From CAYVBE01 sp964448935 (GTDB lineage Bacteria; Planctomycetota; Brocadiia; SM23-32), in assembly GCA_964448935.1 (NCBI GenBank), contig CAYVBE010000195.1:1-7470 (forward strand): DNA of 7,470 nt, given 5' to 3'. Under the pieces are notes generated by a model. That model saw only the letters and a program-made list of their open reading frames with translations. It was not told the DNA's origin and made no database searches. The translations under genes were made by a program, and so were the position numbers. Shown here one piece after another: positions 1 to 5,642 of the stretch. The stretch's first letter is position 1, and each line of letters begins with the position of its first letter.

Positions 1-1
1 G

Positions 2-232
2 CTGCTGGAGCGGTGGGAGGTGCGGCCGGAGGAGGTGGTGGCGTTCGGCGACGATGTGAACGACGTGCCGATGCTGGAGGCCGCCGGGCTGGGGTTCGCG
101 ATGGGCAACGCGCTGCCCCGCGTGAAGGCGGCGGCGGACGAGGTGACGGCGAGCAACGAGGAGGAGGGCGTGGCGCGGGCGCTGCGGCGGGTGTTTCCGG
201 GACTGGCGGAGGAGGCGACGGATGTGCGCTGA
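2..232 (+). CDS. Cof-type HAD-superfamily phosphatase, C-terminal fragment (5' end outside window)
   Basis: Only the last 76 residues are in the window; the reading frame is open to the left edge. The fragment carries HAD motif IV as FGDDVNDVPML, matching the GDxxND signature whose acidic residues hold the catalytic Mg2+. It is followed by the family's typical tail, with AMGNALPRVKAAADEVT and then a SNEEEGVARAL stretch. These are hallmarks of the Cof/HAD-IIB subfamily, cytosolic phosphatases acting on sugar phosphates, flavin precursors or other phosphometabolites. The substrate cannot be read from the sequence. The stop overlaps the start of the next gene by 11 bp, and the last codons contain that gene's ribosome binding site, so the two are probably co-transcribed and translationally coupled. 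The catalytic N-terminal DxDGT motif should lie upstream and is not visible. Family assignment is secure; specificity is unknown. Confidence 0.87.
   Translation: MLERWEVRPEEVVAFGDDVNDVPMLEAAGLGFAMGNALPRVKAAADEVTASNEEEGVARALRRVFPGLAEEATDVR
210..215 (+). promoter_or_regulatory. Shine-Dalgarno site for the polyprenyl synthase gene
   Basis: AGGAGG lies 6 bases upstream of the ATG at 222, inside the last codons of the HAD gene. It fixes the start of the prenyl synthase gene and shows coupling of the two genes. Confidence 0.75.
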
Positions 233-1229
233 GAGCAGGGATACGGAACAGTTGCAGGAACGCCTGGCCGGTGCCGGCGCGCGGATCGAGCCGGTGCTGC
301 GGGAACTGTTCCCCGAGGGCGCGGACGAGTATCTGACCGAGGCGGTCTGGTATCACCTGGGCACCGGCGGCAAGCGCATACGCCCGGCCATCTGCCTGCT
401 GACCTGCGAGCAGCTCGGCGGAGAGCCCGAGAAGGCGCTCTACTTCGCCGCGGCGGTCGAGGTGCTGCACAACATGCTGCTGATCCACGACGACATCGAG
501 GACGGCGACCGCGTGCGGCGCGACCGCGAGACCGTCTGGGTGCGATACGGCATGGAGAACGCGATCAACGTGGGCGATTACATGCTGGGCGTGGCGCACG
601 AGGCGGTGCTGGAGTGCCCGGTGACCGAGCGGCAGCAGGTGGAACTGACGAGGGCCTTCGCGGCGGCCTACACCGACACCTGCCGCGGGCAGGCGTTCGA
701 CCTGAACACGCGTGGGATGGAGGAGCTGACGGTTGAGCACTACCTGCGCATGGTCACCCTGAAGACCGGTCGCTACATGGCGCTGGGGATGCTGGGCGGC
801 GCCATCGTGGCGGACGCGGAGCGGGAAGTTCTGGAGGGCGTCGAGCGGCTGGGCGAGCGGATGGGCGCGGCGTTCCAGATACGCGACGACACGATTGACC
901 TGACCGTGGGCAAAGGCCGCGGCGGCGTGGTGGGCAACGACATACGCGAGGGGAAGTCGAGCATCCTCTACGCGCACGCGCTGCGCGAGGCGCCGCCGCA
1001 GGACGCGGAGCGGCTGTCGGCCACCATGCGCAAACCCCGCGAGGAGACCACGGAGGCGGACGTGGAGTGGGTGCGCACGCTCTACGAGCGGGTGGGCTCG
1101 CTGGAGTTCGCGCACGACGAGGCCGACCGCCTGGTGCGCGAGGCGTACGAGATCATCGCCGCGATACCGGTGGCGGACCGGGATTTCCTGCGACAGGTGA
1201 CGGACTACATGGTGAGCCGCAAGAAGTAG
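222..1229 (+). CDS. Polyprenyl (isoprenyl) diphosphate synthase, trans-type
   Basis: This 335-residue protein condenses isopentenyl diphosphate with an allylic diphosphate to build a trans-isoprenoid chain in the cytosol. All family motifs are present in order: GGKRIRP (residues 49-55), the first aspartate-rich motif HDDIED with D90, D91 and D94 followed by R99-R100, G156-Q157 with D160, K181-T182, F218-Q219, and the second aspartate-rich motif IRDDTIDL with D222, D223 and D226, then the DIREGK loop with K245. Length is normal for the family. The first motif has the two-residue spacing DDxxD rather than the DDxxxxD of typical bacterial FPP synthases. The positions 5 and 4 before the first Asp are Met85 and Leu86, not bulky aromatics. 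Together these suggest a C20 or longer product rather than FPP; this is inference. The start has an AGGAGG site 6 bases upstream. The gene overlaps the HAD gene and is followed after 8 bp by the methyltransferase gene. Confidence 0.95.
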   Translation: MCAESRDTEQLQERLAGAGARIEPVLRELFPEGADEYLTEAVWYHLGTGGKRIRPAICLLTCEQLGGEPEKALYFAAAVEVLHNMLLIHDDIEDGDRVRRDRETVWVRYGMENAINVGDYMLGVAHEAVLECPVTERQQVELTRAFAAAYTDTCRGQAFDLNTRGMEELTVEHYLRMVTLKTGRYMALGMLGGAIVADAEREVLEGVERLGERMGAAFQIRDDTIDLTVGKGRGGVVGNDIREGKSSILYAHALREAPPQDAERLSATMRKPREETTEADVEWVRTLYERVGSLEFAHDEADRLVREAYEIIAAIPVADRDFLRQVTDYMVSRKK

Positions 1230-1237
1230 GGACTGCG

Positions 1238-1819
1238 ATGGCTGCGCGCGGGCGATACGTCGGGCGGGGCGGCGAGAAGCTGAAGTATGCCCTGGATCAC
1301 TGGAGGCTGGACGTGGCGGGGCGCGTGGCGGCCGACTTCGGGTGCAGCATCGGGGGGTTCACCGACTGCCTGCTGCAGGAAGGCGCGGAGCGGGTCTATG
1401 CGGTGGACACCGGCTACGGGATGCTGGACTGGAAGCTGCGGCAGGATGAGCGCGTGGTGGTGATGGAGCGGACAAACGCCATGCACGTCGCACTGCCCGA
1501 GCCGGTCGGGATACTCACAATTGACGCGGCGTGGACCTGCCAGAGGTACATAGTTCCGAACGCCATTGCACAATCCGCGCCCGATGGAGATATCCTGTCG
1601 CTTTTTAAGCCGCAGTATGAGGCTACGGACGAGCTGGTGCGGGACGGGCGGATAATGGACGGCGAGTTCGAGGGGGTGCTGGAGGCGACGCTGGAGGAGC
1701 TGCGGGCGATGGGGATTGCGGTGCGGGACGTGGTGCGGCTGCCCCACGAGCGGAAGGCGAAGAACCCGGAGGCGTTCCTGCACATACCGGTCGAGGACTG
1801 CGAGCGCGGGGAGGTGTGA
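1238..1819 (+). CDS. TlyA/FtsJ-like rRNA 2'-O-methyltransferase lacking the S4 domain
   Basis: The 193-residue protein is a Rossmann-fold SAM-dependent methyltransferase of the TlyA family, whose known members methylate ribose 2'-OH groups on rRNA. Visible family features are YVGRGGEKL at the N-terminus, SAM-binding motif I around D33-F-G-C-S-I-G-G-F-T-D, AVDTGYGMLDWKLRQ (55-69), ERTNA (77-81), LFKPQYEA (122-129) and KNPEAFL (175-181). The RrmJ-type catalytic tetrad appears intact as K14, D96, K124 and E178. Two things are odd. TlyA proteins usually begin with an RNA-binding S4 domain of about 60 residues, but this one starts directly at the methyltransferase domain. The usual DVSFIS segment reads DAAWTC. 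The frame stays open upstream to 1067, but that stretch lies inside the prenyl synthase gene and does not look like an S4 domain; the ATG at 1238 follows AGGGA with 5-base spacing. The RNA target may therefore differ from that of classical TlyA. Confidence 0.87.
   Translation: MAARGRYVGRGGEKLKYALDHWRLDVAGRVAADFGCSIGGFTDCLLQEGAERVYAVDTGYGMLDWKLRQDERVVVMERTNAMHVALPEPVGILTIDAAWTCQRYIVPNAIAQSAPDGDILSLFKPQYEATDELVRDGRIMDGEFEGVLEATLEELRAMGIAVRDVVRLPHERKAKNPEAFLHIPVEDCERGEV
1810..1816 (+). promoter_or_regulatory. Shine-Dalgarno site for the C45-type gene
   Basis: GGAGGTG lies within the last codons of the methyltransferase gene. GGAGG ends 5 bases before the ATG at 1820, which directly abuts the preceding TGA. 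This decides the start and implies translational coupling. Confidence 0.7.
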
Positions 1820-2875
1820 ATGCCGGAGCGCGGAATCCGCGATGTGAGCTTCCGGGGCACGCCGTACGAGCGCGGCGTGCAGCGCGGCAAGCGCTTGCGG
1901 GAGACGCTGGTGCTGCCGGAAAGCGGCGGTCTGCCGGGATGGTTCGTGGACGGCTGCGAGGAAGCGGCGGCGGAGATGTATCCCCCTGTGATGCAGGAGT
2001 TTGCGGGGCTGGTGGAGGGCGGCGGCTTCGACCGCAGGAAGGCGCGCGCTTACTACTTCGCCCGGCTGGAGAGCCGCCTGGGCGGCTGCACGATGTTCGC
2101 GATCGTGGAGTCCAGGCGCGCGGGCGGCGCCGGTCCCCTGGTAGGCCGGAACTACGACTGGGCCACCGCCGACCTGCGGTGGTGCGAGCTGCATCGCTGC
2201 GACCCGACCGACGGACTGCGGCGGATTGGCTACACACACCACTGGGCCGGCTGCCCCGACGTGCTGAACGAGGCCGGGCTGTACCTGGCGATCGCGTCGC
2301 TGCCGGCCGAACCGGTGTGCGCGCCGGGGGTGCAGTGGAGCATCCTGGTGGAGTGCATCGCGGAGACATGCCGCACGGTGTCGGAGGCGGTGGATGTCTG
2401 CGCCCGGGCGCGGCACCTCCGCCCCATGAGTTACCTGCTGGCCGATCCCGAGGAGCCCGCGGTGGTGGAGGCGACCCCGAACGCGGTGCGGGTGCGCAGG
2501 CCGGAGGGCGGAATGGTGTGCGCGGCGAACGTGGCGCTGGGCGGCGACACCGTTGCGGAATATGCAGCAGACGAGGACGCGGCGGTCTTCGGCCCCGGGC
2601 CCTCGACGACAGAACACTCCGTGCGGGCGGCCAGAGCGCGGGTCGCTCGGGCCACGGAGATGCTGGCGGCCGCCGGTCCCCGCGTCGCCTCAGAAGACGC
2701 CCGGCACATCCTGTCCGACCACGAGGCGCCGATATGCACCGGCGATCACGCTCAGCCGGACGGCGGCGAATGGGCCACCATCTGGTCGGGAATCTGCGCC
2801 CCGGCCGAGGACGACTTCCGCATCGCCCCCGGCCTGCCGTGCCGGTCCGAATACCGGCGCTTCGGCGGCGCCTGA
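1820..2875 (+). CDS. C45-family Ntn-hydrolase (acyl-CoA:6-APA acyltransferase-like)
   Basis: This 351-residue protein resembles peptidase family C45, the Ntn hydrolases related to fungal isopenicillin N acyltransferase. These self-cleave before a cysteine that becomes the N-terminal nucleophile and then act on amide bonds. Visible features are the N-terminal GTPYERGVQRGKRL (13-26), the putative processing site G89-C90-T91, GRNYDW (109-114), the central NEAGLYLAIASLP, the later YLLADPEEPAVVEATPN and an AANV segment, and a C-terminal EWATIWSGI segment. The order and spacing match the family, and length is close to that of unprocessed C45 proteins. Known family members use varied acyl-amino substrates, so the substrate here is unknown. 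No signal peptide is visible, so it is probably cytosolic. The gene directly follows the methyltransferase stop with no gap and ends 4 bp from the convergent TIM-barrel gene. Family call is fairly secure; the enzymatic role is open. Confidence 0.83.
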   Translation: MPERGIRDVSFRGTPYERGVQRGKRLRETLVLPESGGLPGWFVDGCEEAAAEMYPPVMQEFAGLVEGGGFDRRKARAYYFARLESRLGGCTMFAIVESRRAGGAGPLVGRNYDWATADLRWCELHRCDPTDGLRRIGYTHHWAGCPDVLNEAGLYLAIASLPAEPVCAPGVQWSILVECIAETCRTVSEAVDVCARARHLRPMSYLLADPEEPAVVEATPNAVRVRRPEGGMVCAANVALGGDTVAEYAADEDAAVFGPGPSTTEHSVRAARARVARATEMLAAAGPRVASEDARHILSDHEAPICTGDHAQPDGGEWATIWSGICAPAEDDFRIAPGLPCRSEYRRFGGA

Positions 2876-2879
2876 CGCG

Positions 2880-3638
2880 CTATCGCCCGAGCAGTTCCTG
2901 CAGGAACTCGAAGCTCTTCTGCGCGCTCTCGAACGGATCGCCCGGGCACTGGTCCTGCTCGACCGCGTATACCTCGACGCCGGCGTCCATGGCCGCCTCG
3001 TGGATGGCATCCCAATCGAGAATCCCGTGACCGACCTCGGCGAAGGACTGCTCCTCGTCGTCCGCCATGTCCTTGACGTGGAGGATGGACTGGCGGCCGG
3101 CATAGCGGCTGATGTACTCGGCCGGGTCCTCGCCGCCATGCTTGATCCAGTAGGTGTCAATCTCGGCGTAAAGATTTTCCGGAGAGGAGTTTGCGTAGAG
3201 CAGGTCGAGCCCGTAATCGCCATCGAAGCGCTCGAATTCGAAGCTGTGGTTGTGATAGCTCAGCCGGATGCCGAGTTCCCGCAGGCGGGCGCCGAGCCGG
3301 TCCATGAGCTTCGCGGTCTCGATCCAGTCCTCGCGGGTCTGGCGCATCTCTTCGGGCATCCAGGGCCAAACCAGATCGGGCGTCCCGACGGTGAGGGCGT
3401 AATCGGCCCAGTGCTCGGTCTCGTTCTGCAGCGCGTCGCCGCCGACGTGGATGCCGCAGACGCCGAGCCCGATGCCGTCCAAGACCTCGCGCATTCGGTC
3501 TGCTTCGTAGGGCAGCGACCCGGTGAGCTGGACGTGATCGTAGCCGATCTCGCGGACGCGCTTGAGCGTCCCGACGTAATCCTCGGCAAGTTGCTCGCGG
3601 AGGGTGAACAGTTGCATCGCAACGACTGGCTCGGCCAT
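2880..3638 (-). CDS. Sugar phosphate isomerase/epimerase-like TIM barrel (xylose isomerase-like, AP endonuclease family 2 fold)
   Basis: The 252-residue protein fits the xylose-isomerase-like TIM barrel family, cytosolic metal-dependent enzymes that isomerise or epimerise sugars and keto-sugars (IolE-, hydroxypyruvate isomerase- and related types). It begins VAMQLFTLRE and continues with GTLKRVREIGYDHVQL (23-38), LSYHNHSFEFE (126-136), YAEIDTYWI (157-165), LHVKDM (186-191), EVGHGILDWDAI (201-212) and YAVEQD (224-229). From the family pattern the metal ligands would be E134, D161, H187 and E227; all are present. The short length suggests a single-domain enzyme, and no signal peptide is seen. 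The ATG is preceded by AAAGGA at 5-base spacing. The gene lies downstream of the exported-protein gene on the same strand, but has its own sigma-70-like promoter, so it may be expressed independently. The exact substrate cannot be deduced. Confidence 0.88.
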   Translation of the reverse strand: MAEPVVAMQLFTLREQLAEDYVGTLKRVREIGYDHVQLTGSLPYEADRMREVLDGIGLGVCGIHVGGDALQNETEHWADYALTVGTPDLVWPWMPEEMRQTREDWIETAKLMDRLGARLRELGIRLSYHNHSFEFERFDGDYGLDLLYANSSPENLYAEIDTYWIKHGGEDPAEYISRYAGRQSILHVKDMADDEEQSFAEVGHGILDWDAIHEAAMDAGVEVYAVEQDQCPGDPFESAQKSFEFLQELLGR

Positions 3639-3643
3639 GACGG

Positions 3644-3649
3644 TCCTTT
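3644..3649 (-). promoter_or_regulatory. Shine-Dalgarno site for the TIM-barrel gene
   Basis: On the minus strand AAAGGA precedes the ATG at 3638 by 5 bases and supports that start. Confidence 0.6.
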
Positions 3650-3679
3650 CTGACCTATCTTCTGAAAAGAAAAGGGCTT

Positions 3680-3707
3680 ATTGTAACGGCGCCCGGCGCG
3701 CGGTCAA
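3680..3707 (-). promoter_or_regulatory. Sigma-70-type promoter for the TIM-barrel gene
   Basis: Minus strand: -35 box TTGACC (3707-3702, 5/6 matches to consensus), 16-bp spacer, -10 box TACAAT (3685-3680, 5/6 matches). The predicted start is near 3673, giving a leader of about 35 bases before the ATG. The -35 box overlaps the stop codon of the upstream gene. A locally AT-rich leader in an otherwise GC-rich window supports a real promoter. Confidence 0.62.
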
Positions 3708-4537
3708 GCGTCCGAGTCCGATTCTTCATCATCCGCGCCGCTCCCCGCAGGCAGCGCCCCGGCGGGCAGGTCGCGGCGGCGCAGCACCAGGCCCACCGGC
3801 GTGCCCTGCACCAGCACCTGCCCGTCCTCGGCGACCCATGACCGCCAGCGCCCGCTGGGGGAAGTGAAGGTCAACTCGAAGCAGGTGGACTCCTCGCCGT
3901 CGAGCGGGACCGTCCGGGCCTCCGTGACCTCCACTGCGGTGTGCTCCATCTGGCCGGACAGGGGGTTGAGCAGGCTCACGGACCACCGCCGGCCGACGTC
4001 CTCCTCGTCCAGATCGGAGAGCGGCGCCATGGGCGAGAGGCTGTTGCCCAGAAACGCCTTAACCTGCCCCGGCACGGTGGTTTGCACGTTCTGTCCCCCG
4101 GCACGCCCACGCAGCTCGATCATCTCGCCCTCCGGCCTGCCGACCAGGTTGATGGGCGGCGCATCGGAGGAGACCGCGAAGAACAGCAGCCCGCGCAGCG
4201 GCGAGATACGCGCCTCGAACTCGACCTCCAGCGGCTCGTCCAGTCCCGTGGCCAGCGCCACCGCGCGGCTCCCCACGCGGGTGGTCGTCCTCAGGTTCAG
4301 CACCCCGCCCGGCTCCCGCCGCACGCGCACGTGCGATGTGCCTATGACGCGGCCGCCGAAGTAGACATCCCAATTCGTCTCGCGTTCGCGCTCGTCCGCC
4401 GGCAGCAGTTGCTCGTAGTCGGGCAGCCCCGTTTGGGCCGGCGGCCCCGGCAGGTGCCGGCGCAGCAGCGTGCCCCACATGGCGGCCCAGAAGACCGCGA
4501 CGGCGAATATGAGCGTGTATCCGGCGAATCGTTCCAT
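3704..4537 (-). CDS. Membrane-anchored exported protein of unknown function
   Basis: I do not recognise this 277-residue protein with certainty. It has one N-terminal hydrophobic helix (about residues 6-25, rich in F, V, A, W) followed by RRH, so it is either an N-terminally anchored or a secreted protein with the remainder outside the cytoplasm. The rest looks all-beta: alternating polar and hydrophobic strands, a GGRVIGTSHVRVRREPGG hairpin early on, and RWRSWVAEDGQVLVQ followed by GTPVGLVL (about 230-252). That ending, a Trp-containing 'W-x-x-x-D-G-x-V-L' strand, resembles DUF3108-like or transglutaminase-preceding domains in exported bacterial proteins; this resemblance is from memory and weak. 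The C-terminus is a short acidic tail (DDEESDSD). There is no lipobox cysteine. The gene starts 12 bp after the stop of the YacP-like gene, with only a distant GGAG, so translation may depend on coupling. Confidence 0.8.
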   Translation of the reverse strand: MERFAGYTLIFAVAVFWAAMWGTLLRRHLPGPPAQTGLPDYEQLLPADERERETNWDVYFGGRVIGTSHVRVRREPGGVLNLRTTTRVGSRAVALATGLDEPLEVEFEARISPLRGLLFFAVSSDAPPINLVGRPEGEMIELRGRAGGQNVQTTVPGQVKAFLGNSLSPMAPLSDLDEEDVGRRWSVSLLNPLSGQMEHTAVEVTEARTVPLDGEESTCFELTFTSPSGRWRSWVAEDGQVLVQGTPVGLVLRRRDLPAGALPAGSGADDEESDSDA

Positions 4538-4549
4538 TGGGCCGCGCGC

Positions 4550-5053
4550 CTACTCCTCTTCCTGGAAGAACTCCATCCAGAACTCGACCTCGCCCTCGCT
4601 GAGGCCGGTGAACTTCTCGTCCGGCTCGCGGGCCAGTTGCTCGTCCGACTTGCCCATGGACCGGCGCACCCGGTGCACGAAATGGCCGGGGCTAAAGACC
4701 GTCGCGCGACCGTTCGCCAGCGAGTCCATCAGGCGCGGGTCGTCGGTCACCACGAAAGTCCGCTCGTCCACCGCCGTGCGGTTTGCCGGCCCTGCTATCT
4801 CCGAGCGCGCCTCCTCGCCGTAAGGCAGGTTGACCACTTCCACATTGCCGAACCGCTCCCCGCGCGGCAGCACCTCATCCACCGGGATATCGTCCCACAC
4901 CAGCCTGATCTCGCACTCCTGAAGCTCGGCGTATCGCGCCAGCCAGCGCTTCAGATTCTCGCGGCTCTTCTGCCGGTCCCGCTCCACGATGATGGGGTCG
5001 TCCGCTTCGTCGAAGTGGTCCAGCAGTTCCGCGCCGTTGACGTAGATTTTCAT
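4550..5053 (-). CDS. YacP/NYN-like (PIN-related) domain protein, probably degenerate nuclease
   Basis: The 167-residue protein has the layout of the NYN_YacP family, PIN-like ribonucleases: an N-terminal beta strand (KIYVNGAELL), a helix with RENLKRWLARYAEL (31-44), a strand-turn IRLVWDD (49-55), a central acidic segment GEEARSEIA (79-87), FVVTDDPRLMD (100-110), a strand ending in ATVFSPGHF (117-125), and a C-terminal EKFTGLSEGEVEFWMEFF helix typical of the family. In canonical members the first strand ends in a D-G-Y-N motif and the central segment is ETADD-like. Here these read VNGAE and EEARSEI, so the first catalytic Asp and the paired Asp are absent, although D54, D55, D104 and D105 remain. 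The protein may be a non-catalytic RNA binder or a divergent nuclease. The ATG follows GGGAAGG with 5-base spacing. It is the first gene of a minus-strand pair with the exported protein. Confidence 0.72.
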   Translation of the reverse strand: MKIYVNGAELLDHFDEADDPIIVERDRQKSRENLKRWLARYAELQECEIRLVWDDIPVDEVLPRGERFGNVEVVNLPYGEEARSEIAGPANRTAVDERTFVVTDDPRLMDSLANGRATVFSPGHFVHRVRRSMGKSDEQLAREPDEKFTGLSEGEVEFWMEFFQEEE

Positions 5054-5058
5054 CGCGA

Positions 5059-5065
5059 CCTTCCC
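5059..5065 (-). promoter_or_regulatory. Shine-Dalgarno site for the YacP-like gene
   Basis: Minus strand GGGAAGG ends 5 bases before the ATG at 5053 and supports that start. No convincing promoter was found further upstream; only a weak TATCAT at 5100-5095 without a good -35 box. Confidence 0.5.
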
Positions 5066-5127
5066 GTCGAATTGCCCTCAGCGGTTACACTGCCATGATA
5101 CGCCCCGCGCGGCGCCGCCGCAAAGCC

Positions 5128-5142
5128 ACGCGGGCCCCGCGT
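5128..5142. promoter_or_regulatory. Palindrome in divergent intergenic region, possible operator
   Basis: A 15-bp inverted repeat, ACGCGGG-C-CCCGCGT, has 7-bp perfect arms around a single central base. It sits midway between the divergent starts at 5053 and 5218, just upstream of the weak -35 box of the rightward promoter. It could be a regulator binding site, but in GC-rich DNA a chance palindrome is possible. Confidence 0.3.
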
Positions 5143-5147
5143 TCCCC

Positions 5148-5177
5148 ATGGCAACCGCCCCGCCCTGCCGTTAGAAT
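5148..5177 (+). promoter_or_regulatory. Weak sigma-70-like promoter upstream of the glycosidase remnant
   Basis: ATGGCA (5148-5153, 4/6 to the -35 consensus) is followed after 18 bp by TAGAAT (5172-5177, 5/6 to the -10 consensus), about 40 bases before the ATG at 5218. Plausible but unproven; it would drive the broken gene to its right. Confidence 0.33.
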
Positions 5178-5217
5178 GCGAGCGGGCTTCCATTCCACAC
5201 CCTGACGGGAAGCAGCT

Positions 5218-5642
5218 ATGAGCAGACCGGACACCGATGTCCCGCAGAAACTGCGCGCCGCGCACAGGGAGCGCGTCGAGACCACCGGCCTGGAGCGCGA
5301 CCCCGCGGTCGAGCGGCACGATCCGTCGAACATCATCCTCCACCGCGGCAAATACCACTTCTGGTTCACCGAGCACGAGAAGTTCACCAGCGGCTTCACG
5401 CACGGCTACATCCGCCCTGCCACTTCCGAGGACGGCTTCGATTGGACGCTCCACGAGACCTGCTGTGGTCGGAGGACGGGCTGGACTTCCGCCCCGTGGT
5501 CGAGTTTCCTAATACCTCCACCGGCCTCTATTGCCCCGAGAACTTCCAGGACGGCGTCAACCCCGGCCGTTTCGGCTTGCGCTCGGGCGGCACGGTCGTG
5601 ATCCTTGGAGCGGACGCGGCCCGATGGGTTTATCCGACTTGA
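5218..5642 (+). pseudogene. Broken five-bladed beta-propeller glycosidase-like gene (GH43/GH32-like remnant)
   Basis: The first part, read from ATG 5218, encodes about 80 residues with HDPSNIILHRGKYHFWFTEH and YIRPATSEDGFDWT. The D-P-S-N and 'ATS-x-DG-x-x-W' motifs are typical of the first blade of GH43/GH32/GH68-like propellers, where that Asp is the catalytic base. After about 5450 this frame turns to low-quality sequence and runs to a stop at 5599-5601. From the same point another frame (-1) takes over with DLLWSEDGLDFRPVVEF and GLYCPENFQDGV, which looks like the last blade of the same family, ending at the TGA at 5640-5642. Intact relatives are, from memory, around 300 residues, so most of the middle is gone: the gene looks like an internal deletion with an out-of-frame junction around 5449-5460. 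The start has a weak GGGAAG site. It may still make a short product but is very unlikely to be an active enzyme. Confidence 0.72.

Noticed and set aside
1067..1237. Upstream extension of the methyltransferase gene that might hold an S4 domain
   Set aside because: The extension overlaps the prenyl synthase by about 160 bp and its translation is Gly/Arg-rich with no S4 pattern; ATG 1238 has a ribosome site.
1205..2617. 470-codon open frame on the minus strand opposite the methyltransferase and C45 genes
   Set aside because: His/Arg/Ala-rich with no recognisable domain, while the opposite strand carries two genes with clear family motifs.
1816..3030. 404-codon open frame on the plus strand in another phase of the C45 gene
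   Set aside because: Gly/Arg-rich and motif-free, and it crosses into the opposing TIM-barrel gene; a composition effect.
2553..3653. 366-codon open frame on the plus strand opposite the TIM-barrel gene
   Set aside because: It is antisense to a gene with complete family motifs, a promoter and a ribosome site.
3686..3701. GC-rich inverted repeat in the promoter spacer as a possible intrinsic terminator
   Set aside because: The GCGCC/GGCGC arms leave almost no loop and no T-run follows; it is better explained as promoter spacer.
3941..5098. 385-codon open frame on the plus strand opposite the exported and YacP-like genes
   Set aside because: His/Arg/Leu-rich reverse reading without domains; the minus strand has two ribosome-site-supported genes.
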